Shown here one piece after another: positions 47,882-60,480 of a DNA stretch of 64,000 nt. Position numbers and translations under genes: made by a program. A model generated the notes under the pieces. That model did no database searches. It was not told the DNA's origin and saw nothing but the letters and a program-made list of their open reading frames with translations. The stretch is from NCBI GenBank assembly GCA_036346275.1, contig CM070725.1, positions 14,374,216 to 14,438,215 on the forward strand, read 5' to 3'. The stretch comes from Otatea glauca (lineage: Eukaryota; Streptophyta; Magnoliopsida; Poales; Poaceae). Position 1 is the first letter of the stretch. Each line of letters starts with the position of its first letter.

Positions 47882-49082
47882 TCACGAAAGGCCGTAAGGG
47901 CTCACGACTCCAAGCTCACTCCTCAAGGCAACAAATCTGGAGCCATCCAAAGGCTTGGTGAAGATATCGGCTAATTGAAGGTCACTCTCTACAAACTGAA
48001 GCGCGATATCTCCCTTCTCCACATGGTCTCTAAGGAAGTGATATCTAATATCAATGTGTTTGGTCCGGGAATGTTGCACTGGGTTTTTAGTAATGCAAAT
48101 AGCTGAAGTGTTGTCACAGAAAAGTGGCACACTCTCTATCTCTAACCCATAGTCCCGTAAGGTCGATCTCATCCAGAGCACTGCTCTGAGAATCGGTCGC
48201 GAAGAACATACTCGGCCTCGGTGGATCAGTATGCAACCCTGCATCGCTTCCTAGATGACCAAGAAACAAGAGAAGTGCCAATGAATTGGCAAGTGCCAGA
48301 AGTGCTCTTCCTATCTATCCTATAGCCAGCAAAGTCGGCATCGGAAAAGGCTCTAAGAGATAGACAAGAAGACGAAGAGTACCAAATACCATAATCAGTG
48401 GTAGCACGAAGGTACCTGAAGATGCGCTTGACCGCCTGGCGGTGAGAGGCGTGAAGAGAAGGTTGAAATCTAGCGCATAGACACACAGCGAAATGTATGT
48501 TCGGCCTCGAAGCAATGAGGTACAAGAGGGAGCCGATCATGCTCCGAAACTCCTTTTGATCGTGAGCTCACCATCCTCATCGGGCTCGAGGACAGCATGG
48601 TGGCCATAGGAGTCATCACCGGCTTCCCATCGAACATATCGAGCGCCTCGGAGGTCACGGGTATACTTGCCTTGATGCAAGAAAGTACCCTCCGAGTCCG
48701 CTTGATTTGGAAGCCAAGAAAGTAGCTCAACTCGCCCATCATACTCATCTCAAACTCTGTGCTCATCACCTCGAAAAGCTGAGACACAAGCGAATGAGAT
48801 GAGCCACCAAAATGATATCGTCCACATAAATCGGAAAAGAAGAAAATGAGACTCATGGTGTCGATGAATGAGTTTTGTCTACTATGCCCATTTTGAAGTC
48901 ATGGTGAGAAGATAAGACTTGAGCCTCTCATACCATGCTCTGGGGGCCTGCTTGAGTCCATACAAAGCTTTGGAGAGCTTGTATACATGACTCGAAAACT
49001 TGGGGTTCTCGAATCCTGGAGGTTGTTTGACATAAACCTCTTCCTCAATATAGCCATTGAGGAATGCACTCTTGACATCCAT
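47882..49082 (-). pseudogene. reverse transcriptase and RNase H of the SIRE-like element
   Basis: RT starts with MDVKSAFLNGYIEEEVYVKQ and LYGLKQAPRAWYERLKSYLL. The catalytic IYVDDI codons lie at 48,814-48,831 but in a different frame from their neighbours. RNase H is seen as DRKSTSGTCQFIGTSLVSWS, then CDNTSAICITKNPVQHSRTK and HIDIRYHFLRDHVEKGDI, ending LADIFTKPLDGSRF and a stop at 47,882. Several frame breaks are present. Confidence 0.85.
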
Positions 49083-49143
49083 TTGATAGAGCTTGAAGCC
49101 CTGGGATGCAGAGAATGCAAGCAGGATCCTAATAGCCTCTAGT

Positions 49144-51054
49144 CTAGCTACAGGGCAAAGGTCTCCTCAAAGTCAAGACCCTCAACCTGAGAAAAGCCCC
49201 TGCAACTAGCCTAGCCTTGTTGCGAATGATAACCCCATCCTCACTCTGCTTGTTTTTGAACACCCACTTGGTCCCAATGACATTATGACCAGATGGGGGC
49301 TCGACAAGCTGCCATACCTTGTTCCTCTCAAAGTTCTCAAGTTCCTCATGCATAGCATTAATCCACGATTCATCGGATAATGCATGAGAAACATCCTTCG
49401 GCTCAAAGGAGGCAACGAAGGCAGAGTGGAGGCAGAAACTGGACAAACCTAATTTTGAGCGAGTGACCCGCTCAAACAGATCACCAATGATCTGATCAGG
49501 TGGATGAGCTTTCTGGATATGTCGGGGAGGACCAGAAGCAGAAGTGGCCTCTACCTCATGCACAGAAGAGGTAGGAGCAGAGCCACTCGCTGAAGGAGAG
49601 TCGGAAGGCAAGGGCTGGTCTCCCTGAGGTGCAGAAATGGAAACAGGAGGCACCTTAGGTGTAGAGGGAACTGGATCCGGTGGAACACCATCATCCTCAT
49701 CTTCTACAAAGATGGTCTTGGAGGGATAAGAAGAGCCTGAAACATCAGGTCTAGCTCCTGGGCAAGCCTCATCAAAGGTCACATCACATGTCTCTATGAT
49801 CCTATGCGCATCAACACTCCAGACCCTATAGCTACGAGAAGAAGTCGAGTAACCTAGAAAGATACCATCAGAAGAGCGAGACTCAAACTTATCTAGGTTG
49901 CCAGACTTCAAGATAAAACACTTGCAACCGAAAACGCGAAAATGAGACACACTGGGCTTTCGCCCATACCTCAACTCATAAGAAGTGCGATGCAGATGTG
50001 CTCTCAAAAACACACGATTAGAAACATGGCAAGCGGAGCTATAGCCTCACCCAAAACTTCCAAGGTCTATCAGACTCGTCTAGCATCGTCCTAGCCATCT
50101 CAACCAAGGTCCTGTTCTTCCTTTCCACTACACCATTCTGCTGAGGGGCGTAGGGAGAAGAGAACTGATGCTCTAAACCAGACTCCACACAGAAACTCTC
50201 AAAGTAGGAATTCTTGAACTCCGTGCCATTATCACTGCGTATAGCTCGTAATGCACCCAGGGAGCTAAATAGACAACCTCATGACCAAACCCACGAAGTG
50301 AGAAAAGTCTCATCCTTCGAGGCCATGAAGAATACCCAAGAGTATCTAGAAAAATAATCAACGATGACAAGAATATACCACTTCCCTCCTGGTGACTTCA
50401 CTCTAGCTGGACCAACAGTGTCCATATGTAAAAGCTGTCCTGGTGCATCAGTCATCACTACGGTGACTGGAGGATGAGAAGCAGTAACGATCTTGCCATG
50501 TCAGCAAGGAGAGCAAACTAAGTCTTTGACCATCTTGAGTTTGGGCAAACCCCAAATGAGATCGTGGCTGCTAACTCGGGTCAAATGATCAAAACCAATG
50601 TGACCAAGTCTCCTATACCAGAAGGAGAGATCACGAGACTCAAAAGCAATCAAACATCGAAGAGAGTCTCTAGAAGAAGCAGAAAAATCAGCACGAAAGA
50701 CTCTCCCAAATCTAGAAATCCATAAACTAACCCTCCCGATGAATCAAGAATTCTCAGGCATTACTCTTGAAGCTTACCTCGAAAGAGTCATCGATAAGTC
50801 GAGAAACAGAGAGCGATTGTATTGCACTTACTTACTAAGGCAACATCTTTAAGAATGAAATTTTGGTTAATGCAGATGGTACCTTTAGCAATGACTCTAC
50901 CTGAAGATGCATCCCCAAAAGTGATTAACTCATCACCGGGGGCTCGAACTAGGGAAGAGAACCAACGAGAATCTCCGGTCATATGACGAGGACAACCGGA
51001 GTCAACAATCCAAACATCGCCCTTCCCCATCCGACGAACCTGATCAAGACACAA
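49144..51054 (-). pseudogene. protease and integrase of the SIRE-like element
   Basis: The copia protease motif is VWIVDSGCPRHMTGD (about 51,030-50,985), with the usual serine/proline after DSG replaced by C-P. Integrase blocks follow in different frames: a GPAR block after LLHMDTVGP (D1), IRSDNGTEFKN (D2) and QQNGVVERKNRTL (E). Then comes the long frame from 50,013 to 49,144 with RYGRKPSVSHFRVFGCKCF and WINAMHEELENFERNKVWQL, which is the start of RT. Frame breaks make it a pseudogene. Confidence 0.85.
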
Positions 51055-51869
51055 GAGAGAAAGATGACTCAGTACTGGGATAGAGTGAAGACTTAGGAAC
51101 CCAATACTGAACGATACGACATCTCAGAGTACCAGCCACAGAAGAAGACTGGACTCGAGTGTCTCTCTGACGCTCAACTCTCACACGATCAGGAGCAACT
51201 CTGGTAGATAATCCAGGAGTCAAAACTGGGTTGGCACGCCGTGGTGCAAAAGCCGGACCATCCCAGTAAGGCTGCCTAGATCTCCTACCGGAAAACACCT
51301 CACGCCGCTGATATCTACCTCGATGGGAAAAACGAGGAATATCAAGAGGACGGCGGAAAGACTGACTACGAACAACTCCAGGACTAAAACTCGAAGAACT
51401 AGCATGAAAACCAAGTCCTGGACGCTGCCCAAAAACAGGCGACTCTCTAACCTGTCTAGAAGCAGTGTGTGTCTTAGGAGCACTCAAAGTCTGGGGATGA
51501 TCCTGAATACCCTTAAGAGCAGCAACACGCTCACGCCGAGTGATCTTGGCGCGCTTGAAGCAGAAATCTACTAGGTGACCATCCTTCTTACAGAAGGTGC
51601 ATATGTACTTCGCCTTACTAGAGGCAGAAGCAATAGGAGTAACACCCTTCAGTCGTCAAGTCCTATGGACAACCCAGTGGACCTAAACACGGTGGTACTC
51701 ACTTTGGGAGCTACCACAATCTCACCACTCTTGGAGCCGCACAATGGTGGGAGGATGCGCCGGCGTGCTCAAGGGATCAAATCCTAGACCTTGATTGAAT
51801 CTACTAATCTTGGATTGGTCTAGAATAAGATTGAGCTTCTTCTTGCCTCCAACAAACTTCTCGAGAGTG

Positions 51870-53803
51870 CTCATAAGATACTGGCAATCTCGGAAGAAAG
51901 AAGCACAAGAAGAACAGGGGGAAGGAGAGGAAAAGAAGAACCGTAAAGAGAAGATCTCTCAGCACGTGCTTTTTGTTCCCTTAGCACGGCTGCCTCAATC
52001 TTGAGGGCCTCACAATAAATGCAAGGAGCATCTCTAATCCTAAGGGTTTGGTCTTTTAACTTCTTCTTAAGCTCGACATGGATTTGATCCACATCATCCT
52101 TAACCCCAACACACAGCAAGCAACCAGTTTTTGACTTAACTAGTAAGTCCTTAGCAAGTTGATCACACTTGACATTCAAAGCATCATTGTCAAGTTTTAG
52201 TTGCCTCTGACCCTCACATGAGTGGACCGGGTCCATAGAAGCATGCAATTCAAGTTCATCATTTCTAGCGAGAATGCTTTCTAAGGTGTTCGCTCATGGC
52301 ATCAATTTCGGCAAGCAATTTAGGCAATTAGCACATGATGGAGTGGAGTGAGCATGAAGAAAACTAGCCTCAACAGAATAGCATCAACAGAACTAGTGCT
52401 AGCATTCTTCAACCTAAGACCATCAAGTTCAACAAGCACACTATCATGTATGGTCCTTAGGTTCTCCAACTCCACAAGAATAGCATCACACAAAGAGCAA
52501 TCATCGGTGACTCGGAGGAGAAGATCTAAGTGAAGCTAACTCCCAAGTCAATGTACCTACTTCCTTCTCAAGCTCAGTACACCTAGCTCTAGCTCTAGCA
52601 TGAAATTTTCCTAATTTGCAGAAAGCTTCGTTGAGCTGGTCATAGGAGGGTACCTCATCCGAGTCGCTGATGTCGTTGGTGTCGGCCATGAAGCACATGC
52701 CGGAGAAGTCGTCGCCGCCCTTCTTCTCTTGCGGATCATCCTCGCCCTCGTCGCTCCATGTCTCCGTGTCGGAGAGGTTGATGTCGTCAAGCGCGGCGAG
52801 GACGCGGTGGAAGAGCTTCTTGTTCTTGGAGAAGTTGCGGTACTTCTTCTCATGCGCCGATTCACGAACTGGAGGCTTCTTGTTGCGGTTCTTGTCGGTG
52901 TAGTCGTTCTTGCCCGAACCGCCAAGTCGTTCTTACCCTTCTCCAGCTTGGGACAGTTCGCCCGAATGTGGTTGGGGCCACCACACTCGAAGCAGGTGAT
53001 CATGCCACCTCTCTTCCTCTCTCTCACCCTCTTGTATGCATGAGAAAACTTGCGAGCGAGAAGAGCAAGCTCATTTTCTGGAAATTTTTCCAGCTGGTCA
53101 TCGCTTAGCTCGCATAGGGCGGAAAGAGAGAAACCAATAGAAGGATCAGAAGAAGAAGATCCAATGGGATCGGTGACCAAAGCCATCGACTGAGATTTCG
53201 TCTTCCAAGAGACGACATCGATCTCATGAGTCTTGAGGCGGGAATAAAGCCCATCAAGAGTCAGAGTCGATAAGTCGGTGGTGTCCTTGATGGTGGTCAC
53301 CTTCATCTCCCAAACCCGAAGGACGAGTGCAGTCAAGAAATGCCGAGCATTGTCCGAGTCAGGGTATATGCAACCAACTGCTCGGAGGTCGCTCAAAATC
53401 TTTGTAAACCGACCAAAACACTCGTCGAGACTCTCACCAGCGCATTGATCAAATTTGTTGTACTCGCGCTTGAACTGGTCCTGCCTCACAGTCTTGATTT
53501 GAGTAGAGCCCTCATGGTAAGCATCAAGGGTTACCCAAATCTCGTGAGTGGAGCGAAGGTGAGAAATCCTATCATACTCACATGGCTAAGACCTCGTATG
53601 AGAATGTTCCTTGCCTTAGCATTCGCCTCAACGTCAACCATATTGATGGCCGTGACATTTTCATCGGCGAGAACCTCATACGGGAGTTTCACCTTCGCCA
53701 TATCGTAACCACAGGCGTGATGTATGACTCCATCCGGACTTCCAAAAGGAAAATCAACTCCATTAAAGATGGGAGGCTTGTTGGAATATTTGTCCGTCGC
53801 CAT
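51870..53803 (-). pseudogene. gag of the SIRE-like element
   Basis: The frame starts MATDKYSNKPPIFNG at 53,803, about 40 bases after the PBS. It continues after a frame break at about 53,500 with a copia-type gag (UBN2-like): KREYNKFDQCAGESLDECFG. A CCHC zinc knuckle, CFECGGPNHIRANC, lies at about 53,000. The downstream frame (52,250-51,870) forms a charged coiled-coil-like segment, in keeping with the long gag of this lineage. Confidence 0.85.
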
Positions 53804-53843
53804 GGCTCTCGAGACCGGTCAAGATCTATGGAAGAGCAAATCT

Positions 53844-53856
53844 GGCTCTGATACCA
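53844..53856 (-). promoter_or_regulatory. primer binding site of the SIRE-like element
   Basis: The minus strand reads TGGTATCAGAGCC two bases from the right LTR: an initiator tRNA-Met PBS. Confidence 0.92.
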
Positions 53857-53858
53857 AT

Positions 53859-55502
53859 TGAAGGACCGAGATGGCGAACAGAGGGGGGGGTGAATGGTCG
53901 CAAATAAAATTTCCCCCAAAATACTCCAACAAAAATCTCGACAAGATCGCTCAAAGGAAATCGTGAAAAACCTGAAAAACTAGACAACTATGTGTACCCC
54001 AAGCTTGCATGGATAAGTACCATAAAATATGTGGGGATTTTTGAGTTACAATACTGGTTGTCTAGTGTCCAAGATAAAGAAGAATCAATTCAAACTCTTG
54101 CTTTTAGAAAGGACATCAATTCAAATCACAAAAGTCACTTTCAGAAAAGCAAAAGCAGAATTTCCAGAACTTGTCCTCAAATTGCACAGGAGGTTGGTGG
54201 GTTTCTGCAGCTCAAAAAATTTTGAGACTTTTTCTCCCGATGAGAATCAGAGTCGTGAAGAACTCCACCAAATTTCTCCTCAAAAATCATTACAAAAAAA
54301 ACAGTAAAAATCTAAGAACACAGTCTATTCAAGAACTTCGAGCAGAAAGTTTGGGGCTTGGTTTTCACCTCATGGCGCCCAAACGGTGCAACAAGTGAAC
54401 TCCAAAATTTTTCTGCAAGTGGATATCAGAGTCGCACACCTCCTCCAACAAGAATCACTTGAAAAAGATTTTTCTAGATTGTTATAGAAATCAAATACTG
54501 ACTACTGCAAGAAGAACAAGTTCTGAACAAAGTTGGAACATGAAAGAAAAGATGTTCTCTACTCAATCCAAAAGTGCAAAAGAGATGTAAAACAATATGA
54601 ACACACTCAAAACATCCAAGATCAGCAGCATTTAGAAGGAGGGGAGGCAAATCCAAATTACATAAAAGTAAATTGCGAGAATGTAATTGCGGGAAAGTAA
54701 ATGTTGAATTTAAATTGCGTAAAGTAAAGACATAATGTAAATGCGCAAAATAAATTCAGAGGTGGATGGATAAAACTTTCATTTTTGGAAGGAGAGGTTA
54801 CAAAGCCTCACTTTCATGTGGGCAAAGCTCAAAGGAGCATTCACAAACCTCAAAACCTTCAAGGGAAGGAGGCTACCCCTCCACCTTATTTATACTACTC
54901 TTGGGCCACCTACCACCCTTGGATGAGTCCCTCAACCCTAGAGCACTCATATAAGGGCTAGGATTAACCCAAACACACAGCCATGCAAGGGCTAACCCAA
55001 AACCCACACTCATACCGGGTTTTCTTGCACGGTTTTCAAAGCATACTACCTAGACCCGCTAACCTATCAACTAGACCTCAATCCGACGGCCCTCATTGAT
55101 CCACGTGGCATCTAGCTAGCATCAACTCCTTTCCTTGTCTTCTTGACTTGCCTAGACTCCATCTCCGATCATCTTCCGGCGATCTCCCAACCGTCTGGAC
55201 CTCCGACGCTCCTCGCCTTGTCCCGGTCATCCTTCGCCTCACCATGACCTAGCACCGTCGTCCTGCAACCATCAAAGACAAGGAAAAAACCTTTCACATA
55301 GCAATACCCACAATGATGTGCAATAAACCATCCAACTCATCACTACCGCGTCCATACGACCAGATCTTGCCACTCTGGCGAGACAACTCAAAATGCTTCA
55401 TTTTGAAAATCAATCCAAATCAAACTCAAACTTGAGCACACCTTGCTCAAATAATGTCAAATACTCATCACAAACATGGATGGACCTCCACATGGTCCTT
55501 CA
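53859..55502 (-). repeat. 5' LTR of the SIRE-like element
   Basis: The 1,644-bp LTR matches 44,411-46,043 along its whole length, with scattered substitutions and small indels such as those near 54,290-54,320 and 55,365-55,380. Confidence 0.92.
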
Positions 55503-55507
55503 GGAAG

Positions 55508-56585
55508 CGGCACGGGAAATAGGTCCGCGAGGTCCAAGTGGTTGCGGCCGTCGATCGCCGCATAGCGGCCAGTAGCGCGACCGACACGTCGCGCCCGACT
55601 ACTTCAAGAAGCTGATGGATAGCCCTTGCCCGCACCACGGGTTCCCTGTCAAGCACAAATACCAGGACTGCGAGGTCCTGAGACGCTTCCTCTCCGGCAC
55701 CCCCACGACACCGCGGGGCAAAGGAAAGAAGCAAGCCCCAGCCCCACGGGCCGAGGAGAAAAGGGCGGACGACGAGTTCCCAGAACCCGACGGCTGCCTC
55801 ATGATCTTCGGCGGACCGGCATGCTACGCCGACAAGCGTCGGCTCAAGCTCGCCTTCCGCGAAGTCCATACCGCGACTCCAGCTGTCCCCAATATCTTCG
55901 GTGGTCAGAGTCTCCAATCATGTTCGATCGGACTGACCACCCCGACCACGTCCCTCAGCCAGGGAGATACCCACTCGTGGTCGACCCTATCATAGGGAAG
56001 AAGCGCCTCACGAAGGTGCTTATGGATGGTGGCAGCGGTCTCAACATCCTTTTTGTTGAGACGCTTGACGCCATGGGGATCCCCCGCTCGAGTCTCCGAC
56101 CGAGCAAGGCGCCCTTCTACGGCGTCATCCCAGGCCAGCAGGCCCACCCACTCGGGCATATCGACCTGCCCGTCACCTTTGGAGGACCGGAAAATTTCCG
56201 CACCGAGACCCTCACCTTTGAGGTCGTGGATTTCCTCGGATCCTACCACGCCATCCTTGGGAGGCCGTGCTATGCCAAGTTCATGGCAGTCCCCAGCTAC
56301 ACCTACCTCAAGCTGAAGATGCCTGGGCCGCGAGGAGTCATAACCGTGGCCTCATCTTTCCATCTTGCTTACAACTACGAGCGGAGCAGTTGCGAGCTAG
56401 CATCGGCGGTCATCGCGTCCGCCGAGCTTGCCGACCTCTGGAGGGAAGCCTCCGAGTCCGCCCCCGAATCTAACAAGTCGGGGGCAGGATCCTTCAAGTC
56501 CGCCGGGGACACGAAGAAGCTCGCGGTCGATCCCGAGGATCTGACCAAGACCGTGCTGGTCGGAGCCACGCTCCCCGCCAAATAG
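55508..56585 (+). pseudogene. gag 3' part and retropepsin of the second Tat element
   Basis: The frame resumes after the copia insertion. A histidine/cysteine cluster CPHHGFPVKHKYQDC (about 55,626) is the usual gag tail of this lineage. From 55,965 one frame runs LVVDPIIGKKRLTKVLMDGG into the active-site DGGSG (56,025-56,039), with LGRPCYAKFMAVPSYTYLKL as the C-terminal hallmark. The frame ends at a TAG at 56,583-56,585, with the same frame continuing beyond, so a single stop separates it from RT. Confidence 0.85.
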
Positions 56586-58731
56586 GAAAGCACGCTCGTC
56601 GACTTCCTCCGCGCCAACAAGGACGTCTTCGCATGGAGGCCCTCCGACATGCCAGGAATCCCAAAGGAGGTCGCCGAGCACTCCTTGAGCATCCGACCAG
56701 GCTCGAGGCCGGTCGCCCAATGCCTGAGCCGCTTCGACGAGGAAAAGCGCAGAATCATAGGGGAGGAGATCGCCAAGCTTTTGGTTGCACGGTTTGTAAA
56801 AGAGGTGCGCCACCCCGAGTGGCTAGCCAACCCTGTACTTGTAAAAAAGAAGAATGCGCAATGGAGAATGTGCGTTGACTACACAAGTCTCAACAAGGCA
56901 TGTCCCAAGGACCCTTTCCCCTTGCCCCGTATTGACCAAGTCATCGACTCCACTGCGGGGTGCGAGTCCCTTTCCTTTCTGGATGCCTACTCGGGCTACC
57001 ACCAGATAGCACTGAAGGAGTCCGACCAGCTCGCCACTTCCTTCATCACTTCGTTTGGCTCATTCTGCTACGTAACGATGATGTTTGGTCTAAAAAATGC
57101 GGGCGCTACATACCAGCGATGTATGCAAACGTGTTTCAACGACCAGATCGGCCGTAACATCGAGGCATATGTCGACGACATCGTCGTGAAGACTAGGAAG
57201 GCCGACGACCTCATCACCGACCTAGGAGAAACTTTTGCGAACCTCCGTGGTTCCGCATAAAGCTCAACCCCGAAATGCGTCTTCGGGTCCCCAAGGAAAG
57301 CTTCGGTTTCATCATCTCCGAGCGTGGCATCGAGGCCAATCAGGAGAAGATCTCGGCGATCATAAGGATGGGCCCGATCGGCAACCTAAAGGGGGTCCAA
57401 AAGCTGACAGGATGCCTTGCAGCCTTGAGCCGTTTCGTGTCTCGCCTCGACGAGCGTGGGATGCCACTCTACAGGCTGCTCAAGAAATCCGACCGCTTCA
57501 GCTGGACCCAGGAGGCTCAGGAGGCCCTCGCCCGCTTGAAGACCTTCCTGACCTCACCCCCAGTCCTGGTCGCCCCGGCACCAAGCGAACTGTTGTTCCT
57601 CTACATCGCCGCCACGACCCAAGTCGTCAGTGCGGCCCACGTGGTGGAACGAGCGGAAGAAGGCCGTGAGCTCAAAGTACAACGGCCAGTCTACTTCATC
57701 AGCGAGGTTCTTTCCGAATACAAGGCTCGGTACCCGCAGGTGCAGAAGCTGCTCTACGCCGTGCTCATCACAAAGAGGAAGCTGGTCCATTACTTCGACC
57801 AGCACCCCGTCACCGTGGTGACCACATCACCACTCGGCGAGATCGTCCACAATCGCGATGCCTCAGGAAGGATAGCCAAGTGGGCACTCGAGCTCAACGG
57901 TCATGACATATCGTACGTTCCCCGAACGGCGATCAAGTCGCAAGCCCTGGCCAATTTCGTCGCCGAGTGGATCGAAGCCCAGGCGCCACCGGTGCTCGAA
58001 GACCCCGAATACTGGACAATGTACTTCGACGGGTCCTACACCAAGAACGGTGCGGGTGCGGAGTCGCCATCGCTCTCCGCTCAAGAACAAGCCCGATCGC
58101 CATTCGGCTCCTCTTCGATGCGACCAACAACGTCGCCGAGTACGAGGCTCTCGTCAACGGTCTTCGGATCGCTGCCGAACTTGGCGCTCGCCGACTCTAC
58201 GTCCACGGAGACTCCAAGCTCGTCGTCGACCAAGTCATGAAGGCCGCCGAGCCCAGAGAAGCCCGCATGGCGCGTCTTTCGCGGGAAGTCGCAAGCTCAA
58301 GAAAAGTTCGAGGTTTCGAGCTTCACCATAGCTACAGACGCTACAACGGTGAGACCGACTACCTAGCCAATCTCGCCTCCAGTAGAGGGCCAGTCCTATC
58401 TAGGATCTTCGCCTGCGACCTTCCGCGGCCTTCCATCCAGATGGACCCAGCGACTGAGAGACCTTCCGACTTGCCAGGTGCGACTACTCCGACCACCGGG
58501 CGGTCGGATGTAGAGCCGTCCGGGTCAGGCCACGACGTGTTGACAACTGAATCCGACTGGAGGAAGCCCTTTATCGACCGCCTAACAGATGGATCGCTTC
58601 CGACCGACCCGACCGAGGCCCAGCGCCTCGCTCGTCGGGTGAAATCTTTCGCCCTGGTCGGGCCAGACCTCTACAAAAGGAGTCCCTCTGGAGTCCTCCA
58701 GAGGTGCATCCTGGCCGACCAAGGGAAGTAG
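56586..58731 (+). pseudogene. reverse transcriptase and RNase H of the second Tat element
   Basis: The RT is almost intact: NPVLVKKKNAQWRMCVDYTS, FLDAYSGYHQIAL, FGLKNAGATYQRCMQ and catalytic YVDD at 57,168-57,179. A one-base loss near 57,255 (RGSA-stop instead of RWFRIKLNPEM) is followed by the connection domain. Plant-type RNase H starts at MYFDGSYTKNGAGA (58,019), breaks by one base near 58,055 and resumes with ATNNVAEYEALVNGLRIA and VHGDSKLVVDQV. A TAG ends the segment at 58,731. Confidence 0.88.
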
Positions 58732-59938
58732 CTGCTGCTCGATATCCATGGCGGTGTCTGCGGCCACCATGCTGCGCCCCGGTCCCTGGTAGGAAAAGCC
58801 ATCCGACAAGGTTTCTCTTGGCGGCCGTGTGTCGGCCGAGCGATCGTGACGCGACTGTGAAGGATGCCAGTTCTTCGCCCGGCAGACGCATCTTCCGGCT
58901 CAGGCCTTATAGACGATCCCCATCACGTGGCCATTTGCGGTCTGGGGACTCGATCTGGTCGGGCCCTTCAAAAAGGCGCCCGGGGGCTTTACCCACCTCC
59001 TTGTCGCGGTGGACAAATTCACCAAATGGATAGAGGCCAAACCGGTCGTGAGCATCATGTCGGTGCAGGCGGCCACCTTCTTCCGCGACATTATCTTTCG
59101 GTTCGGAGTCCCGAACTCCATCATCACCGACAATGGGACGCAGTTCACGGGGAAGGAATTCCTCGAGCTCTGCGACGACTTCAATATCCGCGTCGATTGG
59201 GCAGCCGTGGCCCATCCGCAGACTAACGGTCAGGTCGAACGCGCGAATGGCATGATCCTCCAAGGGATCAAGCCACGGATCTTCAGTCGACTGAAGCAAT
59301 TCGCGAGACGATGGGTGGTCGAGCTACTCTCTGTCCTCTGGAGCCTGCGGACCACACCAATTCGGGCGATCGGATTTACACCGTTCTTCATGGTGTTCGG
59401 TGCCGAAGCTGTCTTGCCAACCGACCTAGAATACGACGTCCCAAGAATACAAGCCTTCGACGAGGCTCGGGGGCTCGTCTCGCAACAGGACGCCATCGAC
59501 CAGCTCGACGAGGCGCGTGATGTGGCCACTCTATGATCGGCCAAATATCAACAAGCACTGCGACGCTACCACAGCCGTCAGGTTCGAGAGCGATCCTTCA
59601 ACGTTGGCTACCTGGTCCTGCGCCAGGTTCAGGCCAACAAAGACAGGCGCAAGCTCTCACTGCCCTGGGAAGGCCCCTTCACCGTCGTGGAGGTTCTCCG
59701 ACCCGGCACCTTCTGACTCAAGGACGCGGATGGCCACGTCCTCCCCAACGCATTGAACATAGAAAAGTTAAGGCGATTCTATCCTAAGCTCTTTTCTTGT
59801 CCCTCGACCGTCTTTACCTTTTTCCGAGCACCCGTGCGCGTGCGGCCTCGGGATGCCCGTTGGCACCCTCGTGACGGGTCGCTTTTGGTCAGCGCACTCA
59901 CGCGGGTCGGTGACCCGACCGACCACGGTCGGCGGTAA
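58732..59938 (+). pseudogene. integrase of the second Tat element
   Basis: The zinc-binding HHCC region (about 58,740-58,900) is shifted between frames. The core is well kept: D in the block before LVGPFKKAPGGFTH, IITDNGTQFTGKEF (59,125), and E in NGQVERANGMILQGIKPRI (59,228). FTPFFMVFGAEAVLPTDLEY follows. A stop at 59,534 and another near 59,716 break the C-terminal part, which ends KLRRFYP at about 59,787 or at the stop at 59,938. Confidence 0.85.
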
Positions 59939-60258
59939 CCCTCTCGACCCAAGTGCTACGACCTCGCCCGGCGGCTATGGTTGCGCGGTAGCACCGGCGG
60001 AAGAAGAAGTGCCCGAACGGAGTGACCTTTGGTCGGTCGGGAACACTCCTTTCCCGTGCGAGCACAGCCAATTCACGCACTCACGCGGGTCGGTGACCCG
60101 ATCAGCCACGGGGTCCCTCCCGAGCGGTAACCCTCTCGACCCAAGTACTACGGCCTACGCCCCAGCGGCTATGGTTGCGAAGTAGCACTTCGCGGAAGAA
60201 GGAAGTGCCCGAGCGGAGCGACCTTTGGTCGGTCGGGAACACTCCTATCCCGCACAAG
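59893..60258. repeat. two tandem copies of a 183-bp unit in the 3' region of the second Tat element
   Basis: CGCACTCACGCGGGTCGGTG at 59,893 recurs at 60,076. The units share 'taaccctctcgacccaagt', 'gcggctatggttgcg', 'gaagtgcccga' and 'acctttggtcggtcgggaac', but have small indels. Tandem arrays in the 3' untranslated region are a known feature of Tat/Ogre-type elements. Confidence 0.85.
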
Positions 60259-60480
60259 TGCGCATGAATGCTGCATAGCCAAAATTCCTGTCCTCCTCAC
60301 CCTTTCCTAGCAAACGATCCGACCTACGCATAAGCGACCCCCGCGGTCCTTAAAGCTATGGTCGGTCAAGTGCTCACCATAGCATAAAAGAGGGAGAGAC
60401 AAACTGGAACTTGCTAAAGCTTTAAGATTATTTACATTCAATAGTCTTTTACAATAAAAGGGGATATGTTTAACTTCTCC

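Larger units (their letters stand above)
44411..55502 (-). mobile_element. SIRE/Maximus-like Ty1/copia element inserted in gag
   Basis: Both ends read TGAAGGACC...GGTCCTTCA and are flanked by GGAAG (44,406-44,410 and 55,503-55,507). PBS and PPT place the 5' end at the right. Domain order on the minus strand is gag, protease, integrase, RT, RNase H, which defines copia. The 11.1-kb size, LTRs of about 1.6 kb and the 1.8 kb between RNase H and the 3' LTR suggest the SIRE/Maximus lineage (maize Opie/Ji type). The LTRs look nearly identical by eye, so it is the youngest clear insertion, yet frameshifts in pol prevent autonomous movement. Confidence 0.93.

Noticed and set aside
57967..58731. Possible independent gene starting at ATG 57,967
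   Set aside because: It is the RNase H half of the Tat polyprotein after a one-base frameshift. RNase H motifs continue directly from the upstream frame.
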